From Oscillospiraceae bacterium (GTDB lineage: Bacteria; Bacillota; Clostridia; Oscillospirales; Ruminococcaceae): a stretch of 10,851 bases of DNA. This document shows, piece after piece, positions 5,169 through 10,851 of the stretch. Location of the stretch: the NCBI GenBank assembly GCA_017394565.1, contig JAFPXW010000249.1:1-10851 (forward strand), in the 5' to 3' direction. A program made the position numbers and the translations under genes. Position 1 is the stretch's first letter; the number at the start of each line of letters is the position of its first letter. The notes beneath the pieces are model-generated. The model searched no databases, was not told where the DNA came from, and saw only the letters and a program-made list of their open reading frames with translations.

Positions 5169-6584
5169 TCAAACGGGGTGAACCTGCTTTTCAGCGTCAC
5201 CATGCTTGCCGTCAAGACCGAACTTCGCGTCACGTCGCTTCTCAAAGAACTTGACAGCCACCTGACCGAACTGTGCATAGGACAGCACATCCTCCTCGGA
5301 TTCTGCCCATTCTGCGCACTCCTTGCGGAGCTTCTCCAGCTCCGGCTCCAGGAGGTCTGCCGGACGGCAGTCGATCGGCTCTGCATCGCCGATGATCTTC
5401 TTGCGGAATTCCGGATCGATCGGCACCGGTGTCTGACCGTACTCGCCGCGGACAATGCCCTTGAATTCCTTGGTAACGGTCTTATAACGCTCGCCCATCA
5501 GCACGTTGAACACTGCCTGCGTACCAACGATCTGAGAGGACGGGGTAACCAGCGGCGGATAACCTGCATCGCGGCGAACGCGCGGAACTTCTGCCAGAAC
5601 GTCGTTCAGGAGGTCTTCCTTGCCAGCCTGCTTGAGCTGGGACAGGAGGTTGGACAGCATACCGCCCGGAACCTGATAGATCAGCGCACCGGCATCGGCT
5701 GCCAGCATCTTCTGGTCGATCAGGCCGCTTTCGATGTACTTCTTACGCAGTCCCATGAAGTAATCACGGATCTCATTGAGCAGCACCAGATCCAGACCGG
5801 TATCGTACTCCGTACCCTGGAATGCAGCCACCATGGACTCGGTCGGCGCGTGGGAAGTACCCAGAGCCAGCGGAGACATAGCGGTATCAATGATGTCTGC
5901 ACCAGCCTCAACACCCTTGAGCAGGCACATGGAAGCCAGACCGGAGGTGTAGTGGGTGTGCAGGTCGATCGGAAGGTCGACCGCAGACTTGATCGCCTTG
6001 ACCAGTTCAGCGGTTCTGTAAGGCGTCAGCAGCGCTGCCATATCCTTGATGCAGATGGAATCTGCGCCAGCCTGCGCGATCTTCTTGGCGTACTCTACAT
6101 AGTACTCGTCGGTGAACACTTCACCGGTCGTGAAGGACATTGCCACCTGAACTTCCGGCTTTCTGTTGCCGCGGGAAGCCTTCTTGGCAGCATTGATCGC
6201 AGTCTGGAGGTTGCGGATGTCGTTGAGTGCGTCAAAAATACGGATGACGTCGATACCGTTCTCCACGGACTTCTGTACGAATTCCTCCAGAACGTCGTCA
6301 GCATAGTGGCGATAGCCGAGCATATTCTGACCGCGGAACAGCATCTGCAAACGGGCATCCGGCATCTCACGGCGCAGGGTACGCAGTCTTTCCCACGGAT
6401 CCTCATTCAGGAAGCGCAGGCAGGAATCGAATGTCGCACCGCCCCAGCACTCGATGGAGTTGAAGCCAACATCATTGAGCTTGCCGAGGATCGGACGCAT
6501 ATCATCAAGAGTCATACGTGTCGCCAGCAGGGACTGGTGTGCATCACGCAGGACCGTTTCAGTGACTCTAATTTTTTTAGCCAT
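5169..6584 (-). CDS. oadA: Oxaloacetate decarboxylase alpha / transcarboxylase 5S-type carboxyltransferase subunit
   Basis: This subunit moves a carboxyl group between biotin and pyruvate/oxaloacetate. The 471-residue product has an HMGL-like TIM barrel (about 5-265) and the conserved PYC/OADA domain (about 290-460). Family residues are present: metal-binding Asp14 (RDAHQS), the Lys180 that becomes carbamylated (ICIKDM), and His209 and His211 (LHTHYTSG), plus FRGQNMLGYRHY (83-94). It ends without a biotin domain. Full OadA or PycB proteins are near 600 residues, so this matches the 5S subunit of Propionibacterium transcarboxylase in domain content. The biotin carrier is the separate gene just upstream. 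AAAGGA at 6596-6601 is 11 bases from the ATG, a long spacing. It is last in the operon and followed by a terminator. It could also be annotated pyruvate carboxylase subunit B, but no biotin carboxylase is nearby. Confidence 0.93.
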   Translation of the reverse strand: MAKKIRVTETVLRDAHQSLLATRMTLDDMRPILGKLNDVGFNSIECWGGATFDSCLRFLNEDPWERLRTLRREMPDARLQMLFRGQNMLGYRHYADDVLEEFVQKSVENGIDVIRIFDALNDIRNLQTAINAAKKASRGNRKPEVQVAMSFTTGEVFTDEYYVEYAKKIAQAGADSICIKDMAALLTPYRTAELVKAIKSAVDLPIDLHTHYTSGLASMCLLKGVEAGADIIDTAMSPLALGTSHAPTESMVAAFQGTEYDTGLDLVLLNEIRDYFMGLRKKYIESGLIDQKMLAADAGALIYQVPGGMLSNLLSQLKQAGKEDLLNDVLAEVPRVRRDAGYPPLVTPSSQIVGTQAVFNVLMGERYKTVTKEFKGIVRGEYGQTPVPIDPEFRKKIIGDAEPIDCRPADLLEPELEKLRKECAEWAESEEDVLSYAQFGQVAVKFFEKRRDAKFGLDGKHGDAEKQVHPV

Positions 6585-6639
6585 GTATATCGAAATCCTT
6601 TCGTTTGATATGAAAAAGGGGCAGACGGAACGGTTCCGC

Positions 6640-7017
6640 TTAGCCTACCGTTGCGAGGGTGTCGCCACTCTGTACGGAATCGCCCTTCTTCACGAGGATG
6701 CTGGTCACAGTACCGTCGCAGGGAGCCACGATGTCATTCTCCATCTTCATTGCCTCGAGAACCATGATCACATCGCCCTTGGAAACGCTCTGACCGTTGG
6801 AAGCCTTCACGTCAAGGATGGTACCCGGCATCGGCGCGGTTACCTTCTCACCTGCGCCTGCTGCTGCAGCCGGAGCTGCTGCCGGTGCGGGAGCTGCTGC
6901 TGCCGGAGCCGGTGCTGCTGCTGCGGGAGCTGCCGGTGCCGGAGCTGCGCCTGCGCCGATCTCCTCGACTGCTACATCGTATGCCTTGCCGTTTACAGTT
7001 ACATTAAATCTTTTCAT
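6640..7017 (-). CDS. Biotin carboxyl carrier protein (1.3S/OadA-C type)
   Basis: This is the biotin carrier subunit that shuttles carboxyl groups between the two carboxyltransferases encoded on either side. I place the start at ATG 7017, with AGGTGG (7027-7032) 9 bases upstream; an in-frame TTG at 7047 has no ribosome site. The 125-residue product has a short N-terminal beta region (MKRFNVTVNGKAYDV), a flexible Ala/Pro hinge (about 22-57) and a C-terminal biotinyl domain. The biotin-attachment motif is EAMKMEN, with Lys91 modified. After the stop there is a small 5-bp hairpin (6626-6638), then a CCCCTTTTT stretch before the next gene. It is too weak to call a terminator but could tune downstream expression. 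Confidence 0.95.
   Translation of the reverse strand: MKRFNVTVNGKAYDVAVEEIGAGAAPAPAAPAAAAPAPAAAAPAPAAAPAAAAGAGEKVTAPMPGTILDVKASNGQSVSKGDVIMVLEAMKMENDIVAPCDGTVTSILVKKGDSVQSGDTLATVG
6847..6954 (-). repeat. Ala/Pro-rich hinge repeat in the biotin carrier gene
   Basis: Imperfect tandem GCN/CCN codons encode a run of APAP and AAAAP units (residues about 22-57 of the carrier). This is the swinging-arm linker usual in biotin carrier proteins. Its length may vary between strains by repeat slippage. Confidence 0.8.
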
Positions 7018-7071
7018 ATTGATAAACCACCTATCTGTAATTTTCAAATACTCATCCGTCTGTCAGTGCGA

Positions 7072-8427
7072 TCAGAACGGGAAGTTGTTGTGCTTCTTCG
7101 GGAGATTGGTCACGCGCTTGCCTTCCATCATGGACAGTGCAGACGCGATGACTGCTCTCAGCTCTGCCGGTGCAACAACATCGTCGATCACGCCGAGGTT
7201 GGCAGCCTTTTCAGCAGATGCGAGGGTGGAAGCATACTCCTTAGCGAGTTCCTTGCGCTTGGCATCGAGATTCTCGCAGCCCTTGAGCTGATCGTGCCAC
7301 AGGAATTCCACAGCAGCCTCCGGCATCAGCGGTGCGATGCAGGCATTCTCGGTCGCATACGCGAAGTCTGCATTCACGCCCTTGCCAGCGAGTGCCACAA
7401 AGACAGCACCAACGGCATTTCCGGTGACTACAGAGATCTTGGCAGTCGTTGCTTCTGCATAGCTGCCGGCGAGTCTGGTCATGGCCTTGACGGCGCCTGC
7501 CAGCTCGGTGTCTGCATTGCCGTCAAAGCCCAGCGTATCCACGAGGGTGATGACCGGAATGGAGAATGCATCCGCCACGCGAACAAAACGGGACAGCTTT
7601 GCGCAGTCTGCTTCTGTCAGCTTGGCATCAGTCTTGTTGGTCGCTGCGATGGCAACGGTAGCGCCATTCACAGTCGCCAGTGCGGTGTAAGCAGCACCTG
7701 CATAATCTGCATACAGCTCGATCACGCTGCCGCCGTCTGCGATGCTGTCCACACAGGACGCAAGGTCAGAGCCTGCTGCGGCTGTCGGTGCCTCATATTC
7801 CATGCAGGGAGCCATAGCCATATTGTTGACCGGCAGGAGGTTGATGAGTGCGCGAACCTTGTCAGCTGCGGACTGCTCGTCCTCGGTCACGATCGCTGCA
7901 ACGCCGTTCTTGGCAGCAGCCTCTGCGGTACCAGCGCCCTTATCAAAACTCGGCGTCAGGAACAGCTCAGCATCCTTGGTCATGACAACGAAATCTGACG
8001 CTGCTGCTGCCATTGCTGCACTGCCTGCGCAGACGCCTGCCACCAGTGCGATCTGCGGAACCACGCCGGACAGCTGGGAAACGCGCTTCATAATGAGGCT
8101 GTAAGCATTCAGGGAACTTGCGGTACCGTCCATGAACGCGCCGTTGGAATCATAGATGCCGACCACCGGCGCACCGGTCTTGGCTGCGAGGGTATAGACC
8201 TTGGAGATCTTCTCTGCCTGTGCAGCGCCGACAGCGCCGTTTGCTTCGCTCTGATCCTGTGCAAACGCATAAACAGGGTTGCCATTGACAAAGCCGTAGC
8301 CTGTCACAACGCCTGCCGGGTTCTCGCCCTCGGCTACATAGGTGCCGAATTCACGGTACTCTCCCCCGTCAAACAGCGCTGCAAGACGCGCTCTTGCCGG
8401 GCTGGCTGCATTTTTCTCCATCTGCAT
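7072..8427 (-). CDS. Acyl-CoA carboxyltransferase subunit (MmdA/PccB/12S-like), divergent
   Basis: This is a crotonase-fold carboxyltransferase that transfers a carboxyl group between biotin and an acyl-CoA. The 451-residue product has both halves of the Carboxyl_trans fold. ARARLAALFDGG opens it (11-22), SGVVPQIALVAGVCAGSAAM (120-139) carries the N-terminal oxyanion-hole region, and TGNAVGAVFVAL (335-346) the C-terminal one. GVIDDVVAPAELR and the NLPKKHNNFPF end are typical of the family. It is some 50-70 residues shorter than classical 12S/MmdA proteins, lacking their N-terminal extension. Several usual active-site Gly-rich motifs are altered (SNGAFMDG where GGARIQEG-type is common; AVGAVF where AYGGAY is common). 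The acyl-CoA is therefore uncertain (methylmalonyl-, malonyl- or other). Start ATG 8427 has GGAAGGA at 8436-8442. It is the first gene of its operon. Confidence 0.87.
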   Translation of the reverse strand: MQMEKNAASPARARLAALFDGGEYREFGTYVAEGENPAGVVTGYGFVNGNPVYAFAQDQSEANGAVGAAQAEKISKVYTLAAKTGAPVVGIYDSNGAFMDGTASSLNAYSLIMKRVSQLSGVVPQIALVAGVCAGSAAMAAAASDFVVMTKDAELFLTPSFDKGAGTAEAAAKNGVAAIVTEDEQSAADKVRALINLLPVNNMAMAPCMEYEAPTAAAGSDLASCVDSIADGGSVIELYADYAGAAYTALATVNGATVAIAATNKTDAKLTEADCAKLSRFVRVADAFSIPVITLVDTLGFDGNADTELAGAVKAMTRLAGSYAEATTAKISVVTGNAVGAVFVALAGKGVNADFAYATENACIAPLMPEAAVEFLWHDQLKGCENLDAKRKELAKEYASTLASAEKAANLGVIDDVVAPAELRAVIASALSMMEGKRVTNLPKKHNNFPF

Positions 8428-8454
8428 ATTATCGATCCTTCCTACTATTAAACT

Positions 8455-8489
8455 GGGGCAGCGTCAACGCCCCGATGTTCATGACGGGG
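8455..8489 (-). promoter_or_regulatory. Leader with two mutually exclusive hairpins ahead of the carboxyltransferase operon
   Basis: In the roughly 78-base leader, CCCCG (8485-8489) can pair with CGGGG (8470-8474). Alternatively GGGGCG (8468-8473) can pair downstream with CGC...CCCC (8455-8464 region). The two share bases 8469-8474, so only one can form. Neither is followed by a U run, and neither covers the ribosome site. The stems are short, and a regulatory role is speculative. Confidence 0.25.
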
Positions 8490-8511
8490 AGCTTTGCTGC
8501 ATACATTATTT

Positions 8512-8540
8512 ATCATACAATTTTTTTGTGTTTTTTTCAA
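8512..8540 (-). promoter_or_regulatory. Sigma-A promoter for the carboxyltransferase operon
   Basis: On the minus strand, -35 TTGAAA (8535-8540), an A-rich 17-base spacer and -10 TATGAT (8512-8517) form a strong match. The -35 overlaps the TGA stop of the upstream gene (8537-8539). Transcription would start about 78 bases before the carboxyltransferase ATG. Confidence 0.82.
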
Positions 8541-8932
8541 GAGTTTGTGCGGTTTTCCTTGCAACTTTTGCAGGAATCCATAATATTCGCAATGTTTTCG
8601 AGAACATTTTCGTCATTTTTGACAAATCGCAAAAGTTCCAGACGCTGGCGCATCGCAGGCTCGTTTACCAAGAAAACAGCACGCTCGATGCCCTTGAGTT
8701 CCGCCTTGAACAAAACCGAACGCACCAGACCGTCGCACTGGTTCAGGTCGCCGCCGTCGTCAAGCGCGTGGATGGTAACTTCCTCCGGCGTGTACGAGTA
8801 CACGATAAATCCCTTCACGCCGTCGTTTTCCGTCGCTTCGGAAATATGCAGCTGTGCATACGGCGACAGATCCAGACCGGAAATGAGCGTTTCATAAGCG
8901 GAAGTGTCCTTCTGTTCGAGAATTCTGAGCAT
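8537..8932 (-). CDS. Small protein, possibly GNAT-like acetyltransferase
   Basis: I do not firmly recognise this protein. Start ATG 8932 has AAAGGAG at 8941-8947 with 8-base spacing, which decides against the GTG at 8941 that abuts the same site. The 131-residue product alternates strands and helices. A strand FIVYSY is followed by VTIHALDDGG, then CDGLVRSVLFKAELKGIERAVFL and a helix with MRQRLELLRF. That order resembles the central and C-terminal part of a GNAT fold, but the usual acetyl-CoA P-loop (Q/RxxGxG/A) is not visible, so it may be degenerate or something else. The C-terminus has a paired Cys motif, SCKSCKE. It lies 5 bases after the rluB stop, so it is co-translated with rluB. The next operon's -35 overlaps its stop codon. 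Confidence 0.72.
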   Translation of the reverse strand: MLRILEQKDTSAYETLISGLDLSPYAQLHISEATENDGVKGFIVYSYTPEEVTIHALDDGGDLNQCDGLVRSVLFKAELKGIERAVFLVNEPAMRQRLELLRFVKNDENVLENIANIMDSCKSCKENRTNS

Positions 8933-8937
8933 CCGTG

Positions 8938-9666
8938 TCACTCCTTTCCGATGGCGTTGCGGATCGCGCGGAGTTCTTCCGGTGTGAGGTCACGCCATGT
9001 ACCGGGTTTGAGCATTCCGAGTTTCAGCGGTCCGATGGAAGTGCGGCGAAGTCTTGCGACCTCCAGACCGACAGCTTCACACATCCGGCGGATCTGGCGG
9101 TTTCTGCCCTCCTTGATGGTGATCTGGAGAACGACGCGCCCCGGTTCATTGGTCTGTACCACGACCGTCGCAGGAAGCGTCTTTTTTCCGTCGAGAACGA
9201 TGCCGTCCGCGAGCGCAACGAGCTGCTCCTCCGTCACCGCCGGGCGCACGGTCACGCGGTATGTCTTGGAGACGTGGCGCGAGGGATGCATGATGCCGTT
9301 GGCGAAATTGCCGTCATTCGTCAGGAGCAGCAGTCCCTCGGAATTGCGGTCGAGCCTGCCGATCGGGTACACGCGCTCCTCCACATCGCCGAGCAGATCC
9401 ATCACGCAGCGGCGGTCGAGTTCATCCGAAACGGTCGTCACATAGCCGCGCGGTTTGTGCAGCATGATGTAACGCAGATTCTTCTTTCTGGGGATGGCGA
9501 TGCGCTCGCCGTCCACGGTGATGAGATCCTTCGGGGAAGCCTTGTCGCCGAGCTTGACAGGTCTGCCGTTACGTTTGACTCTGCCCTGCTCGATGAGCGC
9601 TTCTGCCTTGCGTCGGGAGCAGTAGCCTGCATCCGCAAGGATCTTCTGAATTCTGATTCCTGCCAT
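8938..9666 (-). CDS. rluB: 23S rRNA pseudouridine synthase, RluB/RsuA family
   Basis: This enzyme isomerises a uridine of ribosomal RNA to pseudouridine; RluB family members act on 23S rRNA helix 89. The 242-residue product has an N-terminal S4 RNA-binding domain (about 3-60, RIQKILADAGYCSRRKAE) and the synthase domain after it. The catalytic Asp is Asp106 in PIGRLDRNSEGLLLLTNDG. KEGRNRQIRRMCEAVG (about 185-200) is the second family signature. Start ATG 9666 has AAAGGAG at 9673-9679. The stop of the preceding carboxypeptidase gene sits between that site and the ATG, 3 bases away. In many Clostridia rluB sits near a dac-type carboxypeptidase gene, as here. Confidence 0.95.
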   Translation of the reverse strand: MAGIRIQKILADAGYCSRRKAEALIEQGRVKRNGRPVKLGDKASPKDLITVDGERIAIPRKKNLRYIMLHKPRGYVTTVSDELDRRCVMDLLGDVEERVYPIGRLDRNSEGLLLLTNDGNFANGIMHPSRHVSKTYRVTVRPAVTEEQLVALADGIVLDGKKTLPATVVVQTNEPGRVVLQITIKEGRNRQIRRMCEAVGLEVARLRRTSIGPLKLGMLKPGTWRDLTPEELRAIRNAIGKE

Positions 9667-9669
9667 TGA

Positions 9670-10851
9670 TTACTCCTTTATATGTATCCAGTGGGCAAAC
9701 CGTTCCCACAGCCGATGCCGGTTCGTTTTCTGCGGACGCGCCGGCACATCTTCACCAGCCGTCAGCGGTACTTCTCCGATCACCCTGCCGCCGCGTTCAT
9801 AGCGGATCGCGCCGAGGATCATGCCCTTCTGCACGGGAGCGCAGACGAATGGTGCATATTCTAATTTTGCCGAAATATCCGGCGTTTCTCCGATTTTCCA
9901 GCCAACCGTCAGCGGATGCGCCGCACACATGAGCACGCTGTCCGTACAGCCGCCTGCGACCGGCATCATCAGGTTCTCCGGCACCGCGAGCGTGCGTTCC
10001 TCCAGAAGCGGAAAAATCGCGTCATACAGCCGCATATGGTCATTCCAGTCATCGGACGCATGAAGTGTCACGCAAATGAGCGTGATGCCGCCGCGTTCGC
10101 ACGCGGAAACCAGACAGCGTCCGGCTTCATCCGTGAACCCCGTCTTGACACCGATCACGCCGTCGTACATTCCCAGCAGTTTGTTGGAATTGTAGAGCGT
10201 GCGGTCATAAGGCGGATTCCCGAAGCGTACTTTTGCCGATCTCTGGCTGCAAATCGAACGGAATTCCGGATTCTGCAAGGCTTCTCTTGTCAGCAGCGCC
10301 ATGTCAAATGCCGAAGCACCGTGCCCCTCGCCTTCGAGTCCGGAAGGCGTCACAAAACAAGTATGCGTCATGCCGATCCGTGCCGCGCGGGCATTCATTT
10401 GCTTCGCAAAATCGGGAATACTTCCTGCAACCGCAACTGCCGCCGCATTGGCAGCGTCATTGCCGGAGGGCAGCAGCATCCCGTAGCAAAGCGCCCGTTT
10501 CGTCACGGTATCGCCCTCCTGCAAGCCCATCGACGAGCCTTCCACATGGATGGCATCGCTGTCCACGGTAAATTCCGTGTCGAGGTTGCCGCTTTCGAGT
10601 GTCAGCAGCGTCGTCATGATCTGGCTCAGATCCGAGATGTTGAGCGGCATATGGATCAGCGTCACTTCAAACAGTCCGTCGCTTAAGTCAACTTCGCCTC
10701 CTGTGATCCCCTTTATGCCGCCGACGGATTTCGCATTGGATATCATCCCGTAAGTGAAATTTCCTTCGATGACCCGTCCGTCCGCGATCGCCCGCACATG
10801 ATAACAGGGCATGTCAAAGATCTTTTTGCTGGCTTCCAGCACATAAGCAAA
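9670..10851 (-). CDS. Chimeric frame: YegS/DagK-type lipid kinase C-terminal part joined to D,D-carboxypeptidase lacking Ser-x-x-Lys (partial, runs off window)
   Basis: The frame is open to the window edge (codons F-A-Y-V precede LEASKK), so its true start is outside. Counting from the GTG at 10842, residues 1-70 resemble the C-terminal beta domain of YegS/DagK diacylglycerol kinases: VIEGNFTYGMISNAKSVGG, then LSDGLFEVTLI and a MPLNISDL segment. From about residue 75 the sequence is a peptidase S11 protein (DacF/PBP5-like). It shows TVDSDAIHVEGSSMGLQ, the S-G-N motif at 126-128, VTPSGL, the K-T-G motif at 233-235, a PBP5 C-terminal domain, and an amphipathic C-terminal tail (RLWERFAHW) that may lie on the membrane. 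The family's Ser-x-x-Lys sits just before IMT; here that place reads DLSQ (71-74). The signal peptide is also missing. As it stands the peptidase should be inactive. It may be a deletion fusion, a true fusion or an assembly error. Confidence 0.85.
   Translation of the reverse strand, partial: FAYVLEASKKIFDMPCYHVRAIADGRVIEGNFTYGMISNAKSVGGIKGITGGEVDLSDGLFEVTLIHMPLNISDLSQIMTTLLTLESGNLDTEFTVDSDAIHVEGSSMGLQEGDTVTKRALCYGMLLPSGNDAANAAAVAVAGSIPDFAKQMNARAARIGMTHTCFVTPSGLEGEGHGASAFDMALLTREALQNPEFRSICSQRSAKVRFGNPPYDRTLYNSNKLLGMYDGVIGVKTGFTDEAGRCLVSACERGGITLICVTLHASDDWNDHMRLYDAIFPLLEERTLAVPENLMMPVAGGCTDSVLMCAAHPLTVGWKIGETPDISAKLEYAPFVCAPVQKGMILGAIRYERGGRVIGEVPLTAGEDVPARPQKTNRHRLWERFAHWIHIKE

Noticed and set aside
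5178..6608. 476-codon plus-strand open frame opposite the OadA-like gene
   Set aside because: It is the mirror frame of a strongly conserved gene. The protein has no recognisable motif and there is no ribosome site.
6626..6638. Hairpin between the biotin carrier and OadA-like genes as a terminator
   Set aside because: The stem is only 5 bp, and 8 other bases separate it from the T run, so full termination inside the operon is unlikely.
6454..7998. 514-codon plus-strand open frame with a Cys/Arg-rich stretch
   Set aside because: The Cys-rich part is the complement of the Ala/Pro hinge codons of the biotin carrier gene, and the frame spans three real minus-strand genes.
8463..8468. TTGACG as a second -35 box near the carboxyltransferase start
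   Set aside because: No -10 element lies 16-18 bases downstream, and the promoter at 8512-8540 is far better.
1..10851. CRISPR arrays, insertion sequences, phage genes, toxin-antitoxin pairs
   Set aside because: No repeat-spacer pattern, transposase, terminal inverted repeats or phage-like gene was seen on either strand.

Overview
This window looks like a chromosomal stretch from an anaerobic, endospore-forming member of the Clostridia. A Ruminococcus-like relative in the Oscillospiraceae is my best guess. The reasons are a moderately GC-rich, Gram-positive style of gene (strong GGAGG ribosome sites, tRNAs without encoded CCA), a SpoIIP sporulation protein, a lipoprotein thioredoxin, xylose isomerase, and a three-gene biotin carboxyltransferase operon of clostridial type. 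The genus is inferred from gene content only. There is no sign of phage, transposon, CRISPR or plasmid functions.

Layout. Positions 1-279 (+) hold the 3' end of xylA, which meets a convergent thioredoxin lipoprotein gene (329-1003, -) at a shared bidirectional terminator (288-326). Upstream of the lipoprotein on the minus strand lie tRNA-Pro(UGG) and tRNA-Arg(CCG), driven by a near-consensus promoter. Next on the minus strand come spoIIP (1616-2695) and a small two-helix protein gene (1320-1613) just after it. A divergent region (2696-2825) carries a perfect 12-bp palindrome and an 18-bp hairpin that buries the ribosome site of a plus-strand polysaccharide deacetylase gene (2826-3698). That gene overlaps tail to tail with a minus-strand metA-NUDIX pair (3686-5067).

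Positions 5108-8540 are one minus-strand operon, read as promoter, acyl-CoA carboxyltransferase-like subunit, separate biotin carrier protein, OadA/5S-type pyruvate or oxaloacetate carboxyltransferase, terminator. This is the subunit set of a soluble transcarboxylase: two carboxyltransferase subunits with different acceptors plus one biotin carrier, with neither biotin carboxylase nor a membrane sodium-pump subunit in view.

Positions 8537-10851 are a second minus-strand operon. It holds an open-ended D,D-carboxypeptidase-like gene, the pseudouridine synthase rluB, and a small possible acetyltransferase, with gaps of only 3-5 bases. The carboxypeptidase reading frame is the strangest object here. 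Its first 70 or so visible residues are the C-terminal part of a YegS/DagK-type lipid kinase, and they run in frame into a penicillin-binding-protein (S11) domain exactly where the catalytic Ser-x-x-Lys should be, so that motif is missing. It may be a real deletion fusion, a new fusion protein, or an assembly chimera. Read mapping across about 10590-10630 would decide.
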